A program made the translations under genes and the position numbers. The notes under the pieces are model-generated. The model was given only the letters and a program-made list of their open reading frames with translations. It made no database searches and was not told where the DNA came from. Below, piece by piece: positions 30,392-41,714 of a stretch of 64,000 nucleotides of DNA (the first letter of the stretch is position 1; every line of letters begins with the position of its first letter). Origin of the DNA: Agarophyton chilense (taxonomy: Eukaryota; Rhodophyta; Florideophyceae; Gracilariales; Gracilariaceae); assembly GCA_030374765.1 (NCBI GenBank), contig JARGXX010000095.1, positions 2,356,001 to 2,420,000 on the forward strand, written 5' to 3'.

Positions 30392-32445
30392 TTGGGAGCG
30401 AACTCCAAGGTTATGACTGCACTCAGAACTGTAACCACAATCTTGCACGAAGGTGAAGACTATGGCATGTTCCGAAACGCTGCAGAATGCAAGGTTGAGA
30501 ACCCTGGAGAATGTTACCGGGAAGCAGACGATAAGGAAGAGTTCGTTGTATCGGCACTGGGCGCGGCCGATGAAAGGACCTTGTATGAGACAGTTCCATA
30601 CTGCACGAAATGGCGAAACTGCAGCGGGCTGTACCTTATCAAGGCAGATCTGATACGACGCACATACGCCCACACTAACGAGTCAGGTTTGTTTAGCCTG
30701 AACTTGAACCAATAATATCTAAACTGTATCAGAGCATGGACTAGTAAAGAGCTTATGAAGCATGGGAAACGGACTGGGCCGCTACGGATGGATGAACGTT
30801 TGGCATATTTTGGGCTCGAGTTAGCGACATCGGGGCATAGATTGAATCGTCTTAAAGATTACTGGGGTACATCTGATTTGCTCGTAAATTCATTCTTGAA
30901 AAAGACAATGAGTAGGGACTCATTTATAAGTATTCGAGCATCGCTACGGATGTACGCTTCGTATGATTCTGATGTCGCTGTCGTTGACCTATTGTAACAC
31001 CGTAGCCAGATTCTAGAGCACATCGCCAGAAATGCAGCAACACTTGCTGTTCCCGTTGGCGTGAGCTCTCTTGATGAAAACAAAATCAGGTGCAAATGTC
31101 GTACGGCAGCCCGTTCATACAAAAAAACGAAGCCTGTAAAGTACGGTATAGGCCTTCATGTTGTGGTCGGTTGGTCGCATGCGTATCATTATAGCTTTCA
31201 AGACAACGGTTCAGGAAATAAGTCTGGACAAACGCCTGTGCAGCGATACTCAAACTTATTTCGCAATCTCCGCGTGGCTGTTGAGCGGAAGGTGGGACGT
31301 ATTTGGGTGCGGAATTAAACGCCATCTGCATTATGGTGCGCACAAATGGCGCATCAGATGCAGCTCTATCCCATCCCTGACCATGGACGTTTGATGGTCA
31401 CGGACGATTTCTACACAACGCATGTGTTGGCTCGGTAATTGCAAGAACTAAGTGATTGAGAATGTAGCACTCTGGGAACTGTGCGTTTCAACAATGTAGA
31501 CGGAATAACTCGACCTGCATTGAAGGAATCAATCGAAATTTTAAGGCATACAACACGTGAAGAAAGGCGTTTCGTACAAGTTTTTCAAAAGTCAAAGAAA
31601 GCGGACGCTTCGATACGAATATCCCAAAACACAGGATTCATATTGTTCAAAGATCTCTCAGTGGTTACTTTTTACATGAATGACTTAGCCGATACGCCTA
31701 CATGTCCAATCCGTACTTCAGACGAACACGCTGTAGCTTGTGTACATGGTTTAGCACCATTGATGAGGTGGATTGGTAACGAATCTCTGAAACTAACTAC
31801 ACTATGCGTCCCTGCGATTTTCGTCGCTTACAACCTTTTTATGAATGGTGTGGATAGATTTGACCAGTTCTGGTCAACAATAGCGACATTGCGAATATAT
31901 CGCCGGATTACTATGAGCATTCTAACCTTGTTTCTGATGCCTGCCATATAAATGCACGTGCATTACTGAAAGCCATCTCGAGTCCTGGAACGTCGATAGT
32001 TGATGTTGGTCTTATGAAGAATCAAATCATTTTACAGCTTTTCAAAGATCATGGTGAATACAAACAGAGGAGTGTGTCGCTTTCCGCTCTGACATTATCC
32101 AATAACAACAAAGAGGGAAATGTCGGTACCACTGCGACAAACAGACGCGTACATCTACTGCTAGAAACGCAGAACCGTAGGAGCGTTCACTGTTTTCTGT
32201 GCAAAATGCACTCATCACCAGATCGTGGAGGATATTACATGTATTCATGCATTTAATCCCAAATGGGGTTCCATGTGAACTGCTGTGCGTTTTACCATAA
32301 CAAAGAAATTTTTCCCAGTTCTTGTCCCGATATTTACCATGCCGTTGTCGGCAAGCGGAAATCCTTTCATTCCAATAAATTTAGCAAGAGAAGAAACAAA
32401 CTTCCATCAACACTATCTACAGCCCAGGCATTGTTCAAGAAATAA
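30392..32445 (+). pseudogene. piggyBac transposase
   Basis: Nearly the whole protein lies in one frame broken by in-frame stops (near 30713, 30995, 31316, 31436, 31457), with one frameshift near 31940 and another stop near 32254. Landmarks are LAYFGLELATSG and YWGTSDLLVNSFLKKTMSRD, then SSLDENKI (first catalytic Asp) and YKKTKPVKYGIGLHV. These are followed by MVTDDFYTTHVLAR (second Asp), TFYMNDLAD (third), and YNLFMNGVDRFDQFWSTIAT. The C-terminal cysteine-rich domain reads RSVHCFLCKMH and FHVNCCAFYH. In active elements it excises and inserts at TTAA without a footprint. The stop at 32443-32445 lies inside AATAAA (32441-32446). Confidence 0.8.
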
Positions 32446-32446
32446 A

Positions 32447-34314
32447 ATAATTCTTGTTTGAATCCTGTGGGCGTCATCACGAGACTGTGACGCAAGGGGC
32501 TAAAATTAAAGCAAATAAATGAATGAAAACGTGCTTCTCGTAGACTCAAAAGCCTCAAAAGATGAAGGCCAAAGTAGAAAACAGAAGAGTGTGGGGACCA
32601 AAAGGACTCAACCCAACACTAATGGAAAATGAAAACAAAGAGAGAGCACAGGCTCAATCTCTTGTAGAACTTCAACGAATTCTTAGAACTTCTTCAAACG
32701 ACGCGCGACCCAAGACTTATGTCAAGAGCTACTAAGTGATATACACTTGGCTTCCGGTAAGACACTCCGGATGTGAGACGATTTCTGCAGCCTACGTACT
32801 TCTGCGCCAACCAGAAGCACGCGTATACAATCCCTACAAGGCTTCCCGAGGAGAGCTAACGACAGCGAGATATGCCTTCACTCATACACCCAAACTGGCC
32901 TTTTGCGGGAAAGGTTACGCGGCACGTCGCCTGCGGACAGAATCCCGTCCAGCACAACCGTCTGGAAACCACCAGGTCTCTCGACCGTCACTGTTATCCG
33001 ATCAAAAGCTCCAGTGGGGGCTCACAATCGACAGAGGCGCCGTTGGTACACGCTGCCCGTCTCCCGTCCACGCCTAGTGGCGCTTCAACCGGTCTTAGCG
33101 ACGGTAGTGCCCCACCCCAATACGCGCTAGCGTCACGCGCTGGGATGATTGATGATGATGATTAAGTGGGTTGAAACAATAGTTGAAAGATGTGAGGATG
33201 GGGGCTTCGAGTGTGTGTAGATTGCTTGAGGTGAGTCGAGACCGAAGTCAGCGACTCAGGACCTCCTTTTGTAGAGTTTTGAAGCATTCAGAACTACTCA
33301 GAAACTAATTTCTACCCTTTGTGCTTCTATGTTACTCCATTGCCTTCTAGAAGCCGTTGGAGCAGCACACTAACCAATCACGCTGCGCCAAATATGCACA
33401 GCGTGGCGAAAATGGGACCGTGACGTCAGCTACAGTTATGACGCTGATGTTCTAGCCGCGTCTGGCACACTCTACACGTGTGTGCCAGCAGTGCAGAACT
33501 TTCTACACATTCCGCAACCCACAGATCCCATGTATGCACCTATTGCGTCTGGCCACATTCCTCTTATGCCCTCTAGCACACACTGTGGAATTTGAAAGCG
33601 ACGACCATCTCCTAGAACCCCGTGACGTTCGAATGTATAGCTTTTGTACGCCTTTTTGGGAGCGTTGTTTTTGCTCGCCGCGGAGACACCAAGGGAAGGT
33701 TATTCCACCGCCACTCTGTCCACTACCATCGATCCGAATTGAACCCAATAAGAAGGCGTTCCCCCACCTTTCATACATACGACGTCCTCATTATCCGTTG
33801 TTATTACTGGAATTTGCTCATAAGCATGAGAACCTGGGTGCGGGGTTGCAGTGATGGTGTTTTTCTTTTCGTCCATGACGATGCCCTCACTACGGTATTT
33901 TGTGCAACACAAAGGTGGCTATCGGCGATTAGTGATAGGGAGAAAGAGACGGCATAGGGGAGAAGCAAACCCGGCTCAAGAGAGACGCAAGCGCTTCACA
34001 GCTCAGAAAAGGTGGAAGCTTGGTTTAGATGAATAGCAGTCACGCTTCAAAAGGTTAGCGATAAGAGGGTGGGAAACAGGGTTGTTAGGAGAGTCAAACA
34101 CGGCTCCCAAGTTTTGCAGTAAGATAGTGATGGCTGAACGCGATGATCGCGAGTTGACGACAACAGTACCTTCTCTGGCTTGTACCTCCACTCTCTCTCC
34201 CCGCCTTCGTTGCACCCCACCCCCCGCGGACGCAAAAGTGTGCAAAGAAATCGAATGAGAGCTCAACATCATCCGGCCACTTGGAACTCCTTCTCGCAAG
34301 CTCATTGGCCTGTC
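32447..34314. other. piggyBac 3' region, no known gene
   Basis: Two overlapping plus frames around 32736-33165 are open at once, one ending in IDDDD. A frame at 33480-33854 is also open. None matches a family I know. GATGATGATGAT occurs near 33146-33162. The block may be cargo or a nested insertion. Confidence 0.35.
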
Positions 34315-34359
34315 TTATGTCTATCTCACTAGACATAAAACATTTCCTGGTCAAAACGG
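34315..34359 (-). repeat. piggyBac right terminal inverted repeat
   Basis: It holds TTATGTCTA, a 6-base loop and TAGACATAA (34315-34338), followed by AACATTTCCTGGTCAAAACGG and then TTAA. It is the inverted partner of 29975-30019. Confidence 0.75.
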
Positions 34360-34363
34360 TTAA

Positions 34364-35718
34364 CAAACACAAAGAATGACCGCTCTAGTCCTGAAGAGAG
34401 GTTTGGTTACTGGATTTCAACAAGGCTGAGTTTCCCTTCGGCACGGGCTCAACCTCTCCACAGAGTCCACCAAAGAACATACGGCGTCTCTGTCGGCGGA
34501 AACTGATTTTTGATTTTACGAATTGGCGAGCACGTCACTCTTCAAAGCTAACAAGAGCTAGGTTTCTTTCATTGCAGTGCATAACTTTATAACTACGAGA
34601 GGGTGGCTACATTCTCTCTCGAGAAAAAATCGATGGCGTTGCCCTCCTCCAATGCGACGGACATGTGTTTCGCTGAATTCGCCATCGATTTCACAACCTG
34701 CATACGAAGTATACATTGTCGAATTGATTTAGCAACCTGTGCTCTAGTTTTGTAACGATTTTCCATCTTCGACAGGCTAAAATTGAATCTGTTGAATTGA
34801 ATCTGTTCTTGAGGATAATTCCAACGTCAACGCTACCATATCTGTTCTACAAGCCTCGCTACTTTTTGTTCTTGTTTGAAAATGGTTCTCATGCTAGATA
34901 GACATTCGACTGCGTTGTCAGCCTCAATTCATGTTTTTCTCGACCAAATAAGAGCCTTAACAACTTTCTTGGCCTGATACACATTCCAAAGAGTTTTAGT
35001 CATATCCTTGTGATCGTTGTCTATTGTGGTTGCTTTTCTATTTTTAACAGAGACTGTCGTTAAAATTATATTGCTTCTGTTAACTACTGCCGGATTGTAT
35101 GCTCTTAGAATTATCAAATCAACAGGAAACTTCTGCCCATGGGCAGATATAAGATCATAGTGTGATTAGCAACTATCAAGACGGTGCGATTTCCCTTTTT
35201 TCTGAAATTTTATAAGTCGTTGGAACCTTTTCAGTAATGAGACTGCAAATTCATCGCATCACAGAATACAGATAACGTCTGCTTTGCGCCGGTAACGGGG
35301 TCTTTCAAAACAAAAATCCATGTTTTTTTGTAACACTTCGTGTAGGCACTTTTCCAGCTTTTATCGCTTCTCATATTAATTTTTTTTAGGAGAAGTTGCA
35401 AGAGTTGAAGTCAAACATGAAAATGGGCATTCAAAGCTTTATGGGTATAGGTGAGCTAGATAATGCGCTTTTGTATACCGTGGGTGTACTGTTCCGGTTT
35501 TGGCGCTAAGTTCCATCCAATGGCATGGCTGTGTATGTAAAACCTATTGAATAGGATAGGAGCCAATAAAGGGCTATGGATGGGTTTATTACGATCGAAA
35601 CTCTTACTATTTACACCAAAATACTAATGTTTACGGATAGATTTTTCCAGTAGAGATGCGTTTCGTCTCTACTCTAAAAAATTGTCAAATAACGTGTCTG
35701 ATAGAGATGCTTGAGATG
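34364..35718. other. AT-rich region with one hairpin, no gene seen
   Basis: AAATCGATGGCG (34627-34638) and CGCCATCGATTT (34680-34691) form a perfect 12-bp inverted repeat with a 41-base spacer. A minus frame (35117-34929) is lysine-rich and unrecognised. Nothing else is supported. Confidence 0.4.
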
Positions 35719-35813
35719 CCGAGCCACTACAGTATACAGCACCTGCGGAGCTCACGGGCACTGTAGACTATAAGTAAAGCACGAACTTCTGCTGGGTTCT
35801 CCCACTTCCATCT
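35719..35813 (+). repeat. Dispersed repeat, copy 1 (possible copia LTR)
   Basis: It shares CAGTATACAGCACCTGCGGA and ATAAGTAAAGCAC with 61631-61729 in the same orientation. It precedes the remnant copia protease and integrase on plus, so it may be the LTR of that element. Confidence 0.65.
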
Positions 35814-36077
35814 CAGATTATGTACATTCATCCGCAATTAACACCATCTATTCAAAAACCCCCGATACACCATTGACGCTCCAACCATAATCAAACGAGA
35901 AATCCGTCACCTTCGCCGACAATAATTGCCAGACAATCTACAATATACAAAACAAAGATACACTCAAACTACAACAATGGCAATCGATACGTATGAAACA
36001 AATAACAACAGTACCGGACGAATGCTACAATTCACACCCCAGACAACACAGAACTTCAACAGTTATCCATTCGTCTC

Positions 36078-36480
36078 GTGACACTTGAGCAGGCACTAAA
36101 ACCGGCCCACGATCAGCACAGTGAAGGTACGTCATACGCTCTCGACTCCGCAGAACATCCATCCTACACAATGAACAAAAGCAAGCTAAACCAGACCACC
36201 AATATTACTGACACCTCCATCGCCGACGGTAAAACTCACAATGCTACACACATCGGACAGATTTCGCTTGGAACGAATCCTAAACCGTTACACGTCCCCA
36301 ATGTGTTTTATGCCCCAAAAATATGCCACAGCGTTCTGTAGGTACACGACTTAGCGCAACAGTACGGGGAGGTATCATTCTTTTCCAACAGAGCCTTTAT
36401 TTACACAAAAACAAATGTGGAACGCATAACGGCCACCGCCCACTACCGCTCTAGGCGGTACAGAGTAACAGTCCTGACAC
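36078..36480 (+). pseudogene. Copia-3 protease remnant
   Basis: The plus frame reads YALDSAEHPSYTMNKSKL, matching the copia protease 'LDSGAS-H' start with Gly replaced. It continues with TSIADGKTHNATHIGQISL and LHVPNVFYAPKICHSVL, the 'VLYVPDIxxNLLSV' strand. An in-frame stop follows, and then VHDLAQQYGEVSFFSN. This is a recognisable but inactive retroviral-type aspartic protease. Confidence 0.6.
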
Positions 36481-37084
36481 CGACACTGAAGATCACAAGG
36501 CACACGGTCTTTACAGCATGAAAAATCCACATTCACCATGAAAGCTTCTCGGCACCAACACGAACAAACACACCTCCAGAGCACCAGAACAAACTCTCTA
36601 TTCGCCTACAAACACCAGTAAACAAGACAATTAGATTTACCCTGTCTATGTAGCAACTAAAGCCCCCAAGCTGAAGGTAACCCTACAAAGCGTTAACAAT
36701 AACCAACCATCTCCCCACAACTGACCTTCCCCAACAACAAAAACACAAATATTCTACAAATGGCACATAAGTCTTGGACACATACACCAGTGAACGATCC
36801 GAACAATGGCTAAGCACAACCTGTTACCCACACTCCTACCGAATCTATCCACAACACCACCGAAACTGACACGTATCGCTTGACTCAAGGCGAAAAAAAC
36901 ACCCTCCTAAAACTGTAGAACAGCACATAGAAGCCATTTTGGTGAAAAAAATCATCTGATGTAACGAAACCACTCAAACCAACTGCTTGCATTACGAAAA
37001 AGCAATACAACATCACATTTCTAGACACAGATATAAGATACCTCCTCTTCAAATTGCTCCTTAATTGCAAGGGACGTTCTCATC
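36481..37084. other. Copia-3 interior, unreadable
   Basis: This should contain the integrase zinc finger and the start of its core, but stops in all frames leave nothing identifiable. The base composition is A- and C-rich. Confidence 0.35.
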
Positions 37085-37284
37085 TCCGCCATGAGCCATG
37101 GAGAAATGATCAAGAAGAGAACCGGCATGTACCCTGAATTGCTTCGATGTCACAACGCAGGCGAGTATACATCAAACGCAGCCAAGCGATTCTTTTCAAA
37201 TCGCTGAATAAATCTATCTTAACTAGTACCATACACACCAAAAGAGAACCCACTAGCCGAAACAATCAACAAAACACTGACGCC
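37085..37284 (+). pseudogene. Copia-3 integrase core remnant
   Basis: One frame with two stops reads LLRCHNAGEYTSNAAKRFF, the copia 'RSDNGGEYTS' strand with the catalytic Asp replaced by His. It then reads VPYTPKENPLAETINKTLT, the 'TPQQNGVAERMNRT' helix keeping the catalytic Glu. It ends at the 37285 repeat. Confidence 0.65.
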
Positions 37285-37560
37285 ACGTCGCTTGTATCTA
37301 CACAGAACCCAATTGAAGGCGTACTCCGCCGTGAGTGCAAGGAAACTGTCAGCTTCAGAGATTTTGTCCGGGCGAAAGGTCGCAAGGAAGTCTGAAAGGC
37401 AGAGTCCTAGATAGTAAACCATAACGACGCAGAGAGGCGAGAGCAAGCCCTCAGCAGAGAAGGCGATCTTGTCCTGATTCAAAGTTGCCATTCATAGTCT
37501 ATCTCACAGAGTATCCTACGTACACAATGAGAGATAACTCACGGCGTCCGACAGTTATCG
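37285..37560 (+). repeat. Diverged direct repeat A flanking copia-2
   Basis: It aligns with 53351-53610 over about 270 bp (ACGTCGCTTGTATCTACACA, then CGTACTCCGCCGTGAGTGCA, and AAGGCGATCTTGTCCTGATT). It runs into the first codons of the copia-2 gag. The two copies flank the copia-2 body, so they may be its LTR and leader. They are more diverged than the gypsy LTRs. Confidence 0.65.
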
Positions 37561-38501
37561 GCCCAGTAGGATCCAATTCTGTAAATCTAGGTGGTAATAT
37601 TAATTGCGCTCCTACGTTCATAACCAATGTCACTTCAAAAGTTCAGTATCGTCAAACGTTACGCAAGTGGATGAAGATGATGACGAAATTTGGCGAAGTA
37701 GATACCAAAGCCAAACTAATTTGCAGAGGAGCCCGACATCTCATCTATCTAGCATGTGAATCTACTGATTTGCTCTCTGTGATACACAATTGCCAACTAG
37801 GAGATGGGGAACACGTCTCATCATTCGCCGCAAGGTTCAAAGGAGCTGTAGAAAAGTACACCAACAACTCGTCTGGCATGAGTGATGCATACTCCAGGCA
37901 ATTTGCTGTTTTGATGTTGCGTAACGCTCGATTCACTCCAAACACAATGAACTCGATAATTCGTCACTTGACAACACAGAAATCTACTTTTCAGAAGCAA
38001 TTGACAATAGCTCTCATGGTCACACATTCAGAAGTAGATGTTACGCTTAAAATGTTGATTGGAACCGCAGAAGTTAGCACTATCAGAGAAAAGATCGAGA
38101 AGCTACAGCGTCGGATGGAAAATGAAGGAAGCTCTGACATGCCACTGTTTACCATACAAAGCGCTGCAGCCTCTATATCTCATTTTCACGACACTAAAGG
38201 GGTGAAGCCCATGGAAACTGGTCGTGGTTCATTGCTTGGTAAAAGAACTGACTGGAACCAGCCAAACCGCGGTGAATACATCAAGATGCTCAAAGAAGAA
38301 AGCTCATGCCGTGCATGTGGAGAGCTTGGACATTGGTGGAAAGATCGTGATGAGTGCAAGGAATTAATAAAGAAGAAGAATAATGAGTACCAAGCAGCAA
38401 AATCTTCCATCACAAAAGCACCAGACACAGTTGCACCTTCATACCGAGAGGTAAAAAAGGACCACCCTGACACAATGAAGAAGTCGCTTTTTCCTCACTG
38501 A
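37527..38501 (+). CDS. Copia-2 gag
   Basis: The open frame starts at ATG 37527; the longer reading from 37485 begins at a TTG. The first 200 residues are helical (KVQYRQTLRKWMKMMTKFGE, then SVIHNCQLGDGEHVSSFAAR), like a capsid domain. Near the C-terminus lies CRACGELGHWWKDRDEC, a zinc-knuckle-like Cys-X2-Cys-X4-His-X7-Cys with a longer last spacing than usual. The tail is lysine-rich. It would package the element's RNA. A frame change leads into the protease at about 38503. Confidence 0.7.
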   Translation: MRDNSRRPTVIGPVGSNSVNLGGNINCAPTFITNVTSKVQYRQTLRKWMKMMTKFGEVDTKAKLICRGARHLIYLACESTDLLSVIHNCQLGDGEHVSSFAARFKGAVEKYTNNSSGMSDAYSRQFAVLMLRNARFTPNTMNSIIRHLTTQKSTFQKQLTIALMVTHSEVDVTLKMLIGTAEVSTIREKIEKLQRRMENEGSSDMPLFTIQSAAASISHFHDTKGVKPMETGRGSLLGKRTDWNQPNRGEYIKMLKEESSCRACGELGHWWKDRDECKELIKKKNNEYQAAKSSITKAPDTVAPSYREVKKDHPDTMKKSLFPH

Positions 38502-38502
38502 G

Positions 38503-38950
38503 ATATAGTACGCTTCCACTAGATCTAAACCCCATACTAGACGAGGGATCACCTACTTCTACAGGCTGTATAGACAATGAAATTGCATTGTGCGACGAAC
38601 TGGGCATTTCGTTGCAACCTGAACCGCCACGTGCACAGTATTACCATGGATGGGGCAACATGGCCGCAAAAACTAAGCCAATCATCTCATCATGGATCCT
38701 TATCATCAATGATGTGAAGGGAAAACTGACTGCAATTCCGTTTGACCTGGTTGAAGGAACATCACAGTTGATCCTTGGATTTGATATCAAGCGCTATAGT
38801 AATACCATGAACCGCACTATCCCGGCAACACTGAAATTGAAGAGACCGATGGACACCGCTGAACGGGTTTTTTCACGTATATCGCACCGGATGAGGAACA
38901 GAAAAACCGCCTTCCCATTGAAGTTGTACCCCAAAAGAATTCAACGATGA
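38503..38950 (+). pseudogene. Copia-2 protease
   Basis: The frame reads PLDLNPILDEGSPTSTGC, a degenerate active-site loop with Asp-Glu-Gly-Ser where Asp-Ser/Thr-Gly is usual. It then reads ELGISLQPEP, ISSWILIINDVKGKLTAIPF and LILGFDIKRYS, the conserved 'xxLGxD' strand of retroviral-type proteases. It lies between gag and integrase, as expected. Confidence 0.55.
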
Positions 38951-39960
38951 AGTCGCTCTTAGGAAATGCCGGTCGTAGAATGGACACTAACGCCATCAAG
39001 AAAATCCATAGATTTACACACGCCCCGGCTGTCGAAATAAAATCCATTCTAGAAGACGCTGGCATGTTGAACGACACACTTTCCGAAGCATGCCACAAGA
39101 TCGCAGACGCTTGTGACATATGTGTATCCACAGAACGCCCAGCCCACCGGAAGAAAATTTCACTCAGCCATGTCAACGAAGACTTCAACCAATCTGTTCA
39201 AGCAGATTTTTTCGTCATATATATATCTGGAGACAAGTGTGAGGTGCTCAACCTAATTGACGCTGGTATAAACTATGGGGAGCGCGTAATTGTTGCTAAG
39301 AGAGATGCACAGGAGATGTCATCTAAATTAGAAACCGAAAGGATATAACCCCATGGAGCACCACGCACATGTAGCGCCGATCCTGAATTCACAAAGTCGG
39401 TTTTCAAGAAAGCACTCATGGTTCATGATATTACGGTTCAAGAACGCCCCTCGCGTTCATCTTCCAAAAATAGCAGGGTAGAACGCAAAAACGGTCTGTT
39501 CAAACAGATATTTGACAGAATATCACGCGAACGCTCTACTGCAGCACCACAGACTGTGGTGGCACGTGCCTCATTTCTATGAAACGTCTTACATGGGCGA
39601 TCTACTCTGAGTTCCTTCCAACTGGCAAGCGGATATTCACCCTCTCTGCTTGGCATACCTCACTTACATGTTCTTGAAGACCTGCTTGAGGCCCAAAAAT
39701 ATATCACGGCGAATTGAGCACTTCAAAAGCTGCTACGATCTCATGACTACAAGCTTGTCATACCGTCAGCTATCAAACGAAACGATGAAATCTGGGGGTA
39801 CTACGATACCTCCAATAAGAATGATCCAGTACAATGGGTGAAGGCCACATTCATATGCTCGACACCGTTTTACGTTGAATGCAGACGGTCAAAAAAAGGA
39901 TCTCCAATGAAGGTGGCATATGAACATGTACGCTTAGCTCCCTAGGGAGATCTAACCCGG
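38947..39960 (+). pseudogene. Copia-2 integrase
   Basis: An ATG frame to 39348 carries the zinc-binding domain (IHRFTHAPAVEIKSILEDAG, then ACDICVSTERPAHRKK) and the first catalytic strand (SVQADFFVIYI, then LNLIDAGINYGERV). The remaining core to about 39960 is broken in several frames. The same HHCC style appears in the edge fragment at 1-448, so the two may be relatives. Confidence 0.65.
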
Positions 39961-39978
39961 GAACTGCAGCAGGGTATA

Positions 39979-41053
39979 ATGGAAGATTTACTTGTCGATT
40001 ACACTTCAGAGTCCGCTAATCAGGAGGAAACACAACGACGAGAGCCCACAAAACATGAAGAGTATACAGAAGACCCAGAACAGATCATGTTGGATATCTT
40101 TGGACCAGAGGATGAAGAGGATATCTTACAGTCAAAGACTACTGTCCGAAAATCATTGTTCGCAAAGAATGTAGTAGGAATTGCAGAGAAAGACATCGCT
40201 TCGTGTAAAGTGCAAGGCCCCATACTGCAAGACAGAGAACTCCAATCAAACGAACAGAAGGTATTGGATGACATATAAACAGTTACTGCAGGTGCCCAAG
40301 TCTCCCGAAAGAAGATGGACTGTGCTTCACAGTGGTTATTGGACAAAGCTATCAATGAGGAGATTGAGAAGACTTGGAAAGGCGCGTACGAAGAGATATC
40401 AGAATGGGATGTACCTCAACACGCCAATGTAATAAGCTCGCAAATATTGTATAAGGTCAAGCGAGAAGAGAAAGACCTTAGGCGTATGAAGGCTTGATTG
40501 TGTCCTCACGGCAATCGAGATAAGGAAAAGGGTAACATACGCAACGATTCTGATAGCGAAAACTTTGACATTATACGTATGCTACACTCGCTTGCCACAG
40601 TACTGCGACACAGGTTGGGATTCATAGAATTAAGAGAGCCTACTTGCAAAGTGGCCCAATCACGCGTGATGTTTACGTTCGACCACTACCGTTCGACCAC
40701 CACCGGAATGGAATGGTAAACGTGGCACACTATGGAAGCTTGTGAAGCTACCATATGGAATCAGAGAAGCAGGCAGACCATGGGCACAAGTGATAGCAGG
40801 GTGGCTATTAGGCAGTGCTGAGTTCGAAAGGGTATTTGGTTTCAGTCAGTTATTCATTCGGAGAAGCAAAAAAGGCGACATAGTATTCCTGCTCGCCAAG
40901 CTTACGGATGAACTTCTCATGGCTGAATCGCTAGACGAAATGCATCAGTTTGCGGACGATATTGGTCGTAGGTTTAAGATAAGCAAGACTATTATCGACG
41001 ACGAAATTAAGTTCAACGGGTGTACATCACGCAGAATGAGATCTTTGACATAG
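39979..41053 (+). pseudogene. Copia-2 linker and reverse transcriptase
   Basis: An acidic linker (39979-40278) precedes RT pieces in changing frames: WKGAYEEISEWDVPQHANVISSQILYKVKREEKDLRRMKA at 40380-40497 in part, then KLPYGIREAGRPWAQVIAGW and LLAKLTDELLMAES, the active-site strand with Thr-Asp-Glu in place of Val-Asp-Asp. Stops separate the pieces. Confidence 0.6.
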
Positions 41054-41178
41054 TGTTATCTTTGAACGAATATTCTCAAGCTGTTAAGCCACTGAATATC
41101 AGCAAACCTCGACGAGCTATGCAGCTTGAAAAGGCAAACGGAGGTGAAAGAAAAGCATACCGAAAGATGGCTTGAGAA

Positions 41179-41714
41179 ATGATATGGCTTGGTAGCGGCG
41201 CTTTTCCTCAGGCAGCATATTTCGGATCTTTCATGAAACAAAGAATCCCTTACCTCTCTTTGAAAGATCTAATTGATGCAAATAAGATTTTGAATGAACT
41301 AAGAAGGATGCAGCCAGTCATATCTTTCAGAAAACCTTATGGCACCATGCAAGCAGCTGAAGTAGTCACGTTTTGGGATGCAGCGTTCAATGTATCTTCA
41401 AGTCAACAGTATGGACAAACGGGACTCATTACTGGTATTAGATACAGAACTGATGAGGGAGATGCTAGAATGTACCATCTTATTGACTGGGCAAGCATGA
41501 AGCAGAGAAGAGTGTCGTACTCTTCCTATGGCGCCGAAATTCTGGCATGCACGGACGCTGATGATCGCGGGTACAACCTTAAGTGCGCTTTGAAATCTGT
41601 TTCTACTGCCGACGAATTAAAGCATGTACGCAATGTCGATTCGAACGGATTTTTTGACACGATAACGACGCTACATGAGGGGAAAGAATACCGCTTACGC
41701 CAAACTGTGAAACG
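41179..41714 (+). pseudogene. Copia-2 RNase H, 5' part
   Basis: The frame includes VVTFWDAAFNVSSSQQYGQT, RMYHLIDWASMKQRRVSYSS and GAEILACTDADDRGYNLK, the RNase H core of a CoDi-like element, and runs to LRQTVK at the gypsy-2 insertion point. It resumes at 53018. Confidence 0.7.

Larger units (their letters stand above)
29975..34359 (+). mobile_element. piggyBac-type DNA transposon with palindromic terminal repeats
   Basis: The two ends are inverted copies of about 45 bp. They begin CCCTTTTGACC at 29975 and, on the opposite strand, CCGTTTTGACC at 34359. Both run into a perfect hairpin built on TTATGTCTA/TAGACATAA. TTAA, the obligatory piggyBac target, follows the right end at 34360-34363. The left flank reads GAAA, so its TTAA has decayed. 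A piggyBac transposase pseudogene lies inside on plus. About 1.9 kb of non-transposase DNA follows it. Confidence 0.75.

Noticed and set aside
32736-33165. Host gene inside the piggyBac element
   Set aside because: Two overlapping frames are open together and neither has recognisable domains, so coding cannot be supported.
37219-37491. Minus frame conserved in repeats A and B (about 75 codons)
   Set aside because: The two copies differ by many non-synonymous changes and the frame lies antisense in retrotransposon DNA, so conservation comes from the repeat and not from a protein.
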